A stretch of DNA of 64,000 nt, from assembly GCF_000988205.1 (NCBI RefSeq), contig NZ_LAYQ01000020.1:1-64000 (forward strand), given 5' to 3'. Positions within the stretch are counted from its first letter, which is position 1. Each line of letters starts with the position of its first letter. The DNA is from Corynebacterium minutissimum. GTDB taxonomy: Bacteria; Actinomycetota; Actinomycetes; Mycobacteriales; Mycobacteriaceae. The notes under the pieces were generated by a model, which saw nothing but the letters and a program-made list of their open reading frames with translations, did not search any database and was not told the origin of the DNA. This document shows, piece by piece, positions 55,722-63,600 of the stretch. Position numbers and translations under genes: made by a program.

Positions 55722-56626
55722 TACGCGGCCACCTCCTTGATTGCCCAAGCCACGACCCTCTCGGCCGGACCCTTTCCACAGAACTTCTTCCACAGCGCGC
55801 TCAGCACCAGGAACGCGAGCACAAAGCCCAGTGCCGCCATGGTGTTGTGCAGCGAGACGTGTGCTTGCCAATAACGAGCGGTGAGAATGTGCAGGATATA
55901 GATTGTCAACGACATCGAGCCCAATGCCGCGAAGGGGAAAGCCAAGCGTGGCAACTGACGGCCGATAATCAGGCACAGGTGCAACACCACCGCGGTGACT
56001 GCCACGGAGAGAAGGATTTCACCAAGCACACCCGTATGTCCGGTAAAGCGTAGCCAGCTGGGGATATCCGGGTTAAAGCGCTGCCACAGGCCGATGCCGG
56101 CAACGACGACGGCCACCGCGGTCACAACGGCTTGGATGCGGGTGGGGCGGGTGAGGTAGACGTCGTAAAGCAGCATGCCTGCCACCATGTACGCCAGGAA
56201 TGCCACGAGGGGATAGACCTGCGGGAGGGTATAGGGCGCGTAGAGCACCGTGGCGCCCGCGGTGGCCAGCGCGAAGAGCAGGACCTTCCACACAGTGGCG
56301 AGCGGCGGCACCCAAGCGGTAAGAGCCATGGCTGCGCCCATCACGACGAGGACAACCTGAATCTCGCCGCCGACGGGCAACAGCGCCACGCCGATGAGCA
56401 TGACTATCAGACCGCGGGCGACCAGTTTGAGGAAGACCCGCAGCGAATAATCGCGGGCAAGGATCATCATCGTGGTACCTGCAATGATGGCAAAGCCCGC
56501 CGCCGGCAGCCCGGAGAGCACCACTTTGGCGCTCCACACCAGGTTGGCCATGTGCAGAATAATCATCCCGATGATGGCCAAGGAACGTGCAATATCAAGG
56601 CCCACTATTCGGGCACGCGCTGACAC
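55721..56626 (-). CDS. acyltransferase-like polytopic membrane protein (DUF418/HGSNAT type)
   Basis: 301 residues, GTG start at 56626, ten or so membrane spans. N-terminal signature RIVGLDIARSLAIIGMIILH is shared by DUF418, HGSNAT (YeiB) and acyltransferase_3-like proteins; the R..LD.AR.L segment and following H are typical. It is translationally coupled to the protease. A role in acylating surface glycans is possible. Confidence 0.72.
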   Translation of the reverse strand: MSARARIVGLDIARSLAIIGMIILHMANLVWSAKVVLSGLPAAGFAIIAGTTMMILARDYSLRVFLKLVARGLIVMLIGVALLPVGGEIQVVLVVMGAAMALTAWVPPLATVWKVLLFALATAGATVLYAPYTLPQVYPLVAFLAYMVAGMLLYDVYLTRPTRIQAVVTAVAVVVAGIGLWQRFNPDIPSWLRFTGHTGVLGEILLSVAVTAVVLHLCLIIGRQLPRLAFPFAALGSMSLTIYILHILTARYWQAHVSLHNTMAALGFVLAFLVLSALWKKFCGKGPAERVVAWAIKEVAA

Positions 56627-56657
56627 CTATTCATCTCCTTGCAGTTGAAAACGTTTA

Positions 56658-56686
56658 AAGACCGACCAGTGGCTCTGGCCGGTCTT
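56658..56686. terminator. terminator between convergent transcription and the duplicated pair
   Basis: AAGACCG-A-CCA (56658-56668) pairs with TGG-C-CGGTCTT around GTGGCTC, with T-rich ends. A second copy lies at about 57254, duplicated with the following gene. Confidence 0.7.
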
Positions 56687-56742
56687 CTTATTTGTGTGCG
56701 TTTTCAGCTCTGCATTTCACTCAGCGCTGCGTGATATGCGTC

Positions 56743-57222
56743 TCAGCGGCTAAGGGCGATGGCTTTGCCATCGCGCACGAAGTAAATGCGCTCAGGGGTT
56801 GCGGAGGCATCGGGGTCCACCATCACCGTTACTGGACCTGCAAGAAGTTTCATGATGGCCCCGTCAGGTTGCGCGCCAAAGCAGATTTTGTCCAACCTCA
56901 AATCCCGAGTGATTTCTAGCTGACCATCTCCGTTGCTCTCAAAGTGGAAACTGAGGATATCGCAGGAGAACTGCACGACCCGATCCCTAAAGTTCACGCG
57001 AAAGGAATCCGGCTGCTGCGCGGACTCCCACTCGGAATTCACCACGAACTCCATCTGCTGCGCATTGGCGGTGACCAGGCCTGCGGGCACGCCAGTAACA
57101 ATGTTGCGCTGCGAGGATCCAGCTTCCGCTATGCCCGAGCTTCCCGGCAGCTCCGAGGAGCCGGCAAAAGAGAAGAGGGAGGAAATGAAAAGCAGGATAG
57201 CGGAGAGAATCGCTTGAATCAT
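56743..57222 (-). CDS. secreted META/HslJ-like small protein, copy 2
   Basis: 159 residues from ATG 57222 (MIQAILSAILLFISSLFSFA), a signal-anchor type start, then an extracellular beta-rich domain: VNFRDRVVQFSCDILSFHFE and DGQLEITRDLRLDKICFGAQ, with cysteines about 40 apart, in the style of META/HslJ folds. The C-terminus VDPDASATPERIYFVRDGKA is almost identical to that of the next gene. The pair is a tandem duplication. Confidence 0.7.
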   Translation of the reverse strand: MIQAILSAILLFISSLFSFAGSSELPGSSGIAEAGSSQRNIVTGVPAGLVTANAQQMEFVVNSEWESAQQPDSFRVNFRDRVVQFSCDILSFHFESNGDGQLEITRDLRLDKICFGAQPDGAIMKLLAGPVTVMVDPDASATPERIYFVRDGKAIALSR

Positions 57223-57330
57223 GGGCATCATTGTATCACTCCCAACCGACCAACCAGTGGCTCTGGCCGGTCTTCTCATTTCTGTTTGTTGTCAGCTCTG
57301 CGTTTCACTCAGCGCTGCGCGATATGCGTC

Positions 57331-57795
57331 TCAGCGGGTGAGCGTGATAGCTTTGCCATCGCCTACAAGGTAAATGCGCTCAGGGGTTGCGGAGGCATCG
57401 GGGTCCACCTTCACCTTCGCCGGTTCGGACAGGAACATAATGAAGGGAAGGTCGACTTTTCCTCTAGGGCAGGCCTTATCCGTCAACATGCTGAGCTCCA
57501 CGCCGCCATCAACCAAGGTGAAGTCACCGCCGTTACAGGGCAACCACACCCTCTGGTCCTGGAAATTCAAGGAGAAATCCTCTGGGCTCGCCGCAGACTC
57601 CCACCTGAAAGCAGTGATATGTTCCATCTGCTCATCGTTTGCTTCAACCAGTCCCCCGGGTGCGTCCGTGATGATGCCGTGCTGGGCGACGTTTAGCCCC
57701 CACGCCTCCGAGCTCCCCGCCAGCTCCGAGGAGCCCGCGTTAGAAAACAGCGAGGAGATGAATAGCAGAATGGCGGTGAGAATCGCTTTGATCAT
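57331..57795 (-). CDS. secreted META/HslJ-like small protein, copy 1
   Basis: 154 residues, MIKAILTAILLFISSLFSNA, then LPCNGGDFTLVDGGVELSML, which follows the C-N..DF.L..GG.L pattern of META domains, with a second Cys in TDKACPRG. Paralogue of the 56743-57222 gene; both share the signal sequence, the C-terminus and the downstream terminator. The ATG at 57795 precedes the tRNA-Arg terminator by 40 bases. Confidence 0.72.
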   Translation of the reverse strand: MIKAILTAILLFISSLFSNAGSSELAGSSEAWGLNVAQHGIITDAPGGLVEANDEQMEHITAFRWESAASPEDFSLNFQDQRVWLPCNGGDFTLVDGGVELSMLTDKACPRGKVDLPFIMFLSEPAKVKVDPDASATPERIYLVGDGKAITLTR

Positions 57796-57834
57796 ATTTC
57801 AGAACACTACCGGGTTTGCCCAACCCGCGGAGTA

Positions 57835-57864
57835 GAAAACGAGAAAAGCCGCCCGAAGGCGGCT
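57835..57864 (-). terminator. terminator of tRNA-Arg(ACG)
   Basis: AGCCGCC (57847-57853), loop CGAA, GGCGGCT (57858-57864), then TTTTC on the minus strand, close to the tRNA CCA. Confidence 0.85.
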
Positions 57865-57870
57865 GAGATT

Positions 57871-57946
57871 TGGTGCGCCCGGAGGGATTCGAACCCCCAA
57901 CCTTCTGATCCGTAGTCAGATGCTCTATCCGTTGAGCTACGGGCGC
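57871..57946 (-). tRNA. tRNA-Arg(ACG)
   Basis: Acceptor GCGCCCG pairs with CGGGCGC; anticodon loop CTACGGA gives ACG, which TadA (51901-52389) must convert to ICG. T-loop GGTTCGAATCC, CCA encoded at 57871-57873. Confidence 0.95.
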
Positions 57947-58112
57947 AGTCCGTTGGTTCGCAGTGCTTAACGCCGGAGCGTGTGTGCTCTGCTGTGCAAC
58001 GAGGAATAACTATACCCACACTCCAGAAAACTAACAAATCCCGATGTCAATGCATGTTTTCAACCCAAGAAATGGGCATAGCAATTCACCCCGTGTTCAC
58101 CTTAAGAAGGGG

Positions 58113-59180
58113 CTAGATGAGGGCGGCCACTTCGACGTCGGAAAGCACGGCGTCACGGAAGGACTGAAGCGTGGACTCGTGGTCGAAGTCGATGCCAATG
58201 AGCACGAGCTCGGTGCCGGGCGTAACCCCATTGGCCGCCCACAGGGAGGCCGGCACGATCTGCAGGTTGGGACCGGCCTGCTGCCAGGCGTGGGCCACGC
58301 GCAGATCAGCATCAATCCAGCAATAACCCTTCGAACGCACTAAGCCAGTGCTAGCACGCAAGGCCTTGAGCAGACGCTCGCGGTTGAAAGGACGGTCAGC
58401 GCGGAAGACCACCGAAGAGATGCCATACTCTTCGGTTTCGGGGGTGTGCGGGTTCGTCAGCTCCTCGGCGTAGCCGTGGTAGGCCGCAGCGGTGGCGGCG
58501 TCGTAAAGGTGGGCATCGAGAACCAGCGCGGGATCGATGACCCCGTTGGTCACCGGCACGACGCGGGCGCGGGGGTTCATGGCACGCACGGTGGCGATGA
58601 CGCGCTCGGTTTCGGCGGCCTCCACCAGGTCCGTCTTGGTGATGAGGATGAGATCGGCGAACTCGACTTGATCCACGAAGAGATCGGCGATGGTGCGGTC
58701 GTCGTCAGGCGTGGCCTCGATATTCTCGGAGACCAGGCTGCGGCCGCGGCGCAATTGAGAAAGGAACGTAGAGGCGTCCACGAGGGAGACCATGGTGTCG
58801 ATAGGGGCGACGTCGGCAAGCGTGGTGCCGTCCCCGAACTCCCACTCGAAAGTGGCGGCAACGGGCATGGGCTCAGAAATGCCGGTGGACTCGATGACTA
58901 TCTGGTCGAAGCGGCCGGAACGAGCCAGCTTGCCGACGGACTCAATCAAGTCCTCGCGCAACGTGCAGCAAATGCAGCCATTGGAGAGTTCAACGAAGCG
59001 GTCTTCGCCGCGTTCAAGATGGCCCTCGCCGGCGACGAGGGCGGCATCGATGTTGACCTCGGAGAAGTCATTGACAACAACCGCCAGCTTGCGCCCCTCA
59101 CGGTTAGCAAGCAGGTGGTTGAGAAGGGTGGTCTTTCCGCTGCCTAAGAATCCGGACAGCACAGTAACGGGTGTAGCCAT
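58113..59180 (-). CDS. COG0523/CobW-family metal chaperone GTPase
   Basis: 355 residues. Walker A is [15 protein letters not shown] (about residues 9-23), the metal site is the CICCTLR motif (CxCC), and the guanine motif is TKTDLVE; Walker B ESTGISEP. The CobW C-terminal domain begins near residue 250 ([19 protein letters not shown]). A Zur-like box lies directly before the start, so it probably supplies zinc to a client during zinc limitation. Confidence 0.92.
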   Translation of the reverse strand: MATPVTVLSGFLGSGKTTLLNHLLANREGRKLAVVVNDFSEVNIDAALVAGEGHLERGEDRFVELSNGCICCTLREDLIESVGKLARSGRFDQIVIESTGISEPMPVAATFEWEFGDGTTLADVAPIDTMVSLVDASTFLSQLRRGRSLVSENIEATPDDDRTIADLFVDQVEFADLILITKTDLVEAAETERVIATVRAMNPRARVVPVTNGVIDPALVLDAHLYDAATAAAYHGYAEELTNPHTPETEEYGISSVVFRADRPFNRERLLKALRASTGLVRSKGYCWIDADLRVAHAWQQAGPNLQIVPASLWAANGVTPGTELVLIGIDFDHESTLQSFRDAVLSDVEVAALI

Positions 59181-59184
59181 CCCG

Positions 59185-59205
59185 TAATGATAACGTTTTT
59201 CATTA
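59185..59205 (-). promoter_or_regulatory. Zur-like operator
   Basis: 21-base imperfect palindrome with arms TAATGA (59185) and TCATTA (to 59205), 8 of 10 base pairs matching. It ends 5 bases before the CobW-type gene start. Position and form fit a zinc-uptake regulator site; binding is not tested here. Confidence 0.7.
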
Positions 59206-59213
59206 TCGGTAGG

Positions 59214-60788
59214 CTACAGGACCAACCCAAAGACCGGAACGGCAAGCAAGTAAACGGTGATGGTGATGAGCACGCAGCCAATCAGGTTGAGGCCGATGCC
59301 GCCCTTGATCATGTCGCCAATCTTGACGTAGCCGGAGCCATAGGCGATAGCGTTCGGCGGGGTCGCCACCGGCAGCATGAAGGCACAGGTTGCGGCCAGC
59401 GCCACCGGGATGGTGAGCAGCAGGACGTTGATGTCGCCATTCTCGGTCAGGCCGATGCCCACGGCCACACCGCCCATAATCGGCAGGAAGGTCGCAGCCG
59501 TTGCGGTGTTGGAGGTGATCTCCGTCAGGAAGAGCACGAGCAGTGCCACCGAAGCGATCAGCAGGATGGTCGGCAGACCACCCAGCCCCTTGGCCATCTC
59601 ACCAATCCACAGAGACAGGCCGGACTTGTTGAACATCGAAGACAGGGACAGGCCACCACCGAAGAGCAGGAGCACATCCCACGGCATTTCATTTGCAGTC
59701 TTCCAGTCCAGAAGGCGCACACCGGTCTTGGCATCAGCCGGGATAGTAAACAGCAGCAGACCAGCAGCGATACCCACGATGGCATCGTCGTAGTTCGACT
59801 CCTTGCCCACCAGGAGGGGGATAATCACCCAAGCCAGGGCCGCACCCAGGAAGATAATGCCCGTCATGATCTGCGGGCCGGTCCATGGGCCAAGCTTTTC
59901 AATCTCGGAATCAATGAGCTCGCGGCCGCCTGGAATCTTGTCCATCTCCGGCTTGAACACGGTGATCAGCATGAACCAGGCAATGAACAGGAAGATGAAT
60001 GCCAGCGGCATGCCCACCATCATCCACTTGCCAAAGCCGAGGACGATGCCGTGAGTTTCCTTCATGTAGCCCGACAGCAGGGTGTTCGGCGGGGTGCCGA
60101 TGAGGGTGCCGAGCGAGCCAATCGACGCCGCGTAGGCGATACCCAGCATGAGAGCGGTGGCGAACTTCTTCTGGTTAGCCATGCCACCGACGGCGTCGGC
60201 AGTCAGCGAAAGCACCGAAATACCAATCGGCAGCATGACCACTGCGGTAGCGGTGTTGGACACCCACATGGACAAGAAGCCGGTGGCCAGCATGAAGCCG
60301 AGGATCAGCTGCTTCGGCGAGGTACCAACAACCTTCACCACGAACAGCGCCATGCGGCGGTGCAAGTTCCAGCGTTGCAGAGCCAAAGCGATGAGGAAGC
60401 CACCCATGAACAAGAAAATGGTGGATGAGGCATAGGGTGCGCCCACATCCTTGATGGTGCCAACACCGGCCAGTGGGAAAATGACCAGCGGCAAAAGCGC
60501 GGTGGCGGCCAGCGGGATGGCCTCCGTCATCCACCACACACCCATGAGAATGGTCACGGCGGCTACGGCGCGCAGTGCACCCTGAGTGTATTCGGTGTCC
60601 TCTTTGGCACCGGGCGATTGCAACACCGTTTCTACGGCGTTGCTGGGAAAGAGAAACCACACAAGAGCGGCCAAAACGAGACCGAGGATGAGGCCAATGG
60701 CCATGCGGCGCCATTCGCGCGTATCGACGCCGCGGTCGTCTTCACCTTCTGTGTGTGCGGTTGAGACGTGAGTTTGTGGGGTAGTCAT
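59214..60788 (-). CDS. DASS-family sodium/dicarboxylate symporter
   Basis: 524 residues, about eleven spans. Signature features: SMWVSNTATAVVMLPIGISV (SNT motif), GTLIGTPPNTLLSGYMKE and ITSNTATAATFLPIMGGVAV, which bind sodium and carboxylate in VcINDY-type carriers. Likely imports succinate, malate or fumarate (SdcS/DccT type in corynebacteria). ATG at 60788 (MTTPQTHVSTAH); the GGAGGGG before it is a strong ribosome site. Confidence 0.92.
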   Translation of the reverse strand: MTTPQTHVSTAHTEGEDDRGVDTREWRRMAIGLILGLVLAALVWFLFPSNAVETVLQSPGAKEDTEYTQGALRAVAAVTILMGVWWMTEAIPLAATALLPLVIFPLAGVGTIKDVGAPYASSTIFLFMGGFLIALALQRWNLHRRMALFVVKVVGTSPKQLILGFMLATGFLSMWVSNTATAVVMLPIGISVLSLTADAVGGMANQKKFATALMLGIAYAASIGSLGTLIGTPPNTLLSGYMKETHGIVLGFGKWMMVGMPLAFIFLFIAWFMLITVFKPEMDKIPGGRELIDSEIEKLGPWTGPQIMTGIIFLGAALAWVIIPLLVGKESNYDDAIVGIAAGLLLFTIPADAKTGVRLLDWKTANEMPWDVLLLFGGGLSLSSMFNKSGLSLWIGEMAKGLGGLPTILLIASVALLVLFLTEITSNTATAATFLPIMGGVAVGIGLTENGDINVLLLTIPVALAATCAFMLPVATPPNAIAYGSGYVKIGDMIKGGIGLNLIGCVLITITVYLLAVPVFGLVL

Positions 60789-61182
60789 GTGCCCCCTCCT
60801 TTTCCTGGTTAACCAGCCCCCATTCAGCTGAGAGAGTTATTGAGATCACTGAATGGGCCTACACGTTCAGGCTATCGAGACCACAGACAGCCAACAAACA
60901 CTTTCGCCCCATTACCCCCACTAAAGCCACAGATTCACCCCTGTTAGCAAAATCTTTTGCAGATTGGCTGCAAAGAATGCTCACCAATGTGTGGGCATTC
61001 CTTACTCAATTCCCCGCCTCCGTAGATCCCCAGACCTCGATCCCGCAACCTGCAGGTGGGCGTCGCCAAGCGCTTGCCGACGCCCCACCACCCACCCGGG
61101 AGTTTCGGGATCGAGGTCTGGGGGTTTAGCGCTGCGTACCGCTCGCCGCGCGCGATCCACGCCAATGCGCTACAAGTAAGCC
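60789..61182. other. intergenic region before the nuclease-like ORF
   Basis: This stretch holds the left 105-bp repeat (61023-61127). The rest, 60789-61022, shows no gene; it contains a CA-rich tract and an AT-rich part likely holding the DASS promoter. Confidence 0.5.
61023..61127. repeat. 105-bp palindromic direct repeat, left copy
   Basis: An 18-bp perfect inverted repeat (61028-61045 with 61106-61123, CCCCAGACCTCGATCCCG) encloses a second inverted repeat (GTGGGCGTCG/CGACGCCCCAC). A nearly identical copy lies at 62089-62193. Two nested stems of this kind look like a folded element or a recognition site. Confidence 0.85.
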
Positions 61183-62091
61183 ATGAACAACCTAGGCATC
61201 TTTCACTACATAGACACCCACATAGTCGATCTGCGCACGCTCACCAACGACGACCCCCGATGGGGCAAAATTCACGCGAGGAAATTCCATAAGCTCGCGT
61301 GGTGCTATGCCATTCCCCTGCACCGATGGCTGCACTTGAAACCCTGGGAGCGAGAAACCGCAGAGGTCTATGCCCATGCGCGTGCCGCACCGCGGGCAAC
61401 TCTCCTGGGCAAAGCGGCGGCTCGCATCCACGGCATCCCTACGCTCACAACGCCGAGCGAGTATTTCGCGACAGTCCCCTCCAACTCCGTTCCCCAAAAA
61501 TCCAAGCGCCAATACTTCCGCTACAAGCAAACGAAACTCAACAATCAAGTCACAGAAGTCCACGGCATCCGGGTCACTTCTCTCGCGCGTACGGCGATTG
61601 ATATCGCACGATTCGATGGATTCGTCGAAGGACTCGTCGCCGCAGACTACGTAAGGTCACGACGGGTATCAAAGGACACTCTCAACTGGGTACTCGGCGA
61701 CATGGGCCGCGTGAAAGGAGTCGCGGATGCACGCCGGGCCGTGGAACATAGCGTCAACAGCTCCGAATCTCCCTGGGAGTCCTACGCGCGGGCGCTCATC
61801 CTTGACGCGGACCTTCCGGCGGTTCGCAGCCTGCGCGCCCAATACCGAGTCAATCAGTACTACGCCGACCTCGCGATCAATGACTGGCTCCTCATTGAGA
61901 TCGACGGCAACGTGAAATACGAGAACGAGCTGGATGAGGTGATTCGGGCCGAGCACCAACGCCAAAAGGCACTCCTCAACCAGGGCTTTGTCGTCTTACG
62001 TTTCTCTCCCCAAGAATTGCGCGAAGCTCCAGAAGACTTCATCAACACCATCGCACGGCACTTAGCTGCGGGCCCCCGAAACTTCCGCTAG
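61183..62091 (+). CDS. nuclease-like protein (AbiEi/DUF559-type), flanked by repeats
   Basis: 302 residues. The N-terminal part contains ATLLGKAAARIHGIPTL and TEVHGIRVTSLARTAIDIAR, as in AbiEi-type transcriptional antitoxin-like proteins. The C-terminal part reads YADLAINDWLLIEIDGNVKY and QRQKALLNQGFVVLRFSPQE, the E..D..ExDG.K pattern of DUF559/Vsr-like PD-(D/E)xK folds. The stop codon is the first three bases of the right 105-bp repeat, so the ORF and the repeats form one unit. ATG at 61183 has a CTACAAGTAAGCC upstream and no strong ribosome site. Confidence 0.8.
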   Translation: MNNLGIFHYIDTHIVDLRTLTNDDPRWGKIHARKFHKLAWCYAIPLHRWLHLKPWERETAEVYAHARAAPRATLLGKAAARIHGIPTLTTPSEYFATVPSNSVPQKSKRQYFRYKQTKLNNQVTEVHGIRVTSLARTAIDIARFDGFVEGLVAADYVRSRRVSKDTLNWVLGDMGRVKGVADARRAVEHSVNSSESPWESYARALILDADLPAVRSLRAQYRVNQYYADLAINDWLLIEIDGNVKYENELDEVIRAEHQRQKALLNQGFVVLRFSPQELREAPEDFINTIARHLAAGPRNFR

Positions 62092-62193
62092 ATCCCCAGA
62101 CCTGAAACCCGCAACCTGCAGGTGGGCGTCGCCAAGCGCTTGCCGACGCCCCACCGCCCACCAGGGAGTTTCGGGATCGAGGTCTGGGGGTTT
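62089..62193. repeat. 105-bp palindromic direct repeat, right copy
   Basis: Matches the left copy (61023-61127) with few differences; the left arm here has changed (CCCCAGACCTGAAACCCG), while the right arm is kept. The first bases overlap the ORF stop. Confidence 0.85.
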
Positions 62194-62196
62194 GCG

Positions 62197-62496
62197 CTAC
62201 CACAGCGCGAAGAAAGCAACCGCGCCGAGAAGCATCGTTCCCAGCGCAACGGCGGCGAGCGCCGAAGCTCCGGGCAGGGCGGGTGATTCGGCCCGGGCCA
62301 GGATCTCGTCAGCGTCGCGAAGCTTGGCGGTGGCCAACCACAACACCACGGCCACCACTACCCCAACAATCAGTGCGGCCCATGGTGCAACGGAACGCAC
62401 GACGAGCAAACCCGCGATGAGGCCGGCTAGACCCGTGCGCTGCCAGGCTAAGCGGGTGCGCTCGGGTTGGAGGCCGGGATCAAGAAGCTCACTCAC
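62197..62496 (-). CDS. DUF202-like small membrane protein, downstream member
   Basis: 99 residues. The start SELLDPGLQPERTRLAWQRT has the L.(P/A)ERT.LAW.RT motif of DUF202 proteins. Three hydrophobic spans. The ATG overlaps the stop of the next gene by 4 bases (ATGA), so the two are coupled, and they may form a complex. Function unknown. Confidence 0.88.
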   Translation of the reverse strand: MSELLDPGLQPERTRLAWQRTGLAGLIAGLLVVRSVAPWAALIVGVVVAVVLWLATAKLRDADEILARAESPALPGASALAAVALGTMLLGAVAFFALW

Positions 62497-62855
62497 GCTA
62501 GCAGCTCGCCCACCAGAATCATCAGGCCGATGATGATCACCACACCAACAATCAACGCCAACGCCGGGCTAGCTGGGAGCGGACGCCCATGGCGCATCGC
62601 GCGCTCGGAGGCACCCCAGTGAAACCATGCCACCGCCGGCAGGATGATGGCTACGATCAGCATGATGACGGAGACGACGCGGGTCAGCGTGGTGTTCAGC
62701 GGCAGCTCGAAGGTCTCCAGCGCCACACCACCCGCGATAAAGGCCAAGGACGTGCGGATCCACGCCAAAAAGGTGCGCTCATTAGCCATGCTGAAGCGCG
62801 GGTCGGGTTCCTCCCCTGTTCCATACACCGAGCCCGGGAAACGTGCCTTCGTCAT
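62493..62855 (-). CDS. DUF202/YidH-family membrane protein
   Basis: 120 residues. PRFSMANERTFLAWIRTSLA is the family signature (N-E-R-T-F-L-A-W-x-R), followed by three spans. Paralogue and partner of the downstream gene. Distance to the KtrA-type gene (60 bases) suggests a separate transcript. Confidence 0.92.
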   Translation of the reverse strand: MTKARFPGSVYGTGEEPDPRFSMANERTFLAWIRTSLAFIAGGVALETFELPLNTTLTRVVSVIMLIVAIILPAVAWFHWGASERAMRHGRPLPASPALALIVGVVIIIGLMILVGELLA

Positions 62856-62915
62856 AGGCGCTACTGTAGCGCCCCGCTCCTCACTGCACAGTGTGAGGCG
62901 CCCAGAGCGCGCCGA

Positions 62916-63599
62916 CTAGGACTGCGAGAAGGCCTCCAGATCCGCAGGGCTACCGGCGACGACGATGAGGTCGCGGTGGGTGAGCTCGGTGCCGTCGACA
63001 AGCGGGCGCCATTGGCCCGGCCCCTCACAGCGGGAGATGAGCTGAACGTTGTGCTCTTCCCACACCTGGTGGAGGTTGAGCGGGCGCTTGCTTATCGACG
63101 CCGGCGGGGTCATCGCCGTCACGCCATAGTCGGTGGCGATTTCCGCAAAATCCTCAAAACGCCCGCCCAACAGGTGCGCCACGCGGCGACCCGTATCGCG
63201 CTCCGGGCGGATCACGTGGTGCACTCCGAGTTGGCGCAGGATGCGGGCATGAGCATCTGAATCAGCCTTGGCCCAGATATCGCTCACCCCGAGCTCCACG
63301 AGGTTGGAGGCCGTAAGGATAGAATCCTCCAAATCGGAGCCGATGGCCACGACCACGCGCTCTACCTCATCGACGCCGAGCTGGCGAAGCGCCTCAGCGT
63401 CCGTGGTATCCGCGGTCACCGCTTCAGTGAGGAACGCGGCGTGCTCGCGCACGTGCTTCTCCTCAGCATCGATGCCGAGGACCTCCACGCCATGCTCCAT
63501 CAGCTCGCGGGCCAGGGAAGAACCGAACCGGCCCATACCAATGACGACGACCGGTGGGATATTGATGGAAGACTTTTCACGCCGCAGGGCGCTGAACAT
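62916..63599 (-). CDS. potassium uptake regulator, KtrA/TrkA-type RCK protein
   Basis: About 227 residues. RCK-N domain with PPVVVIGMGRFGSSLARELM (Rossmann G-x-G-x-x-G), IDAEEKHVREHAAFL and VVVAIGSDLEDSILTA; RCK-C with IRPERDTGRRVAHLLGGRFE. ATG at 63599 (MFSALRREKSSIN); an in-frame TTG at 63608 would overlap the ktrB end by 8 bases. It gates KtrB according to nucleotide and possibly c-di-AMP. Confidence 0.93.
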   Translation of the reverse strand: MFSALRREKSSINIPPVVVIGMGRFGSSLARELMEHGVEVLGIDAEEKHVREHAAFLTEAVTADTTDAEALRQLGVDEVERVVVAIGSDLEDSILTASNLVELGVSDIWAKADSDAHARILRQLGVHHVIRPERDTGRRVAHLLGGRFEDFAEIATDYGVTAMTPPASISKRPLNLHQVWEEHNVQLISRCEGPGQWRPLVDGTELTHRDLIVVAGSPADLEAFSQS

Positions 63600-63600
63600 G

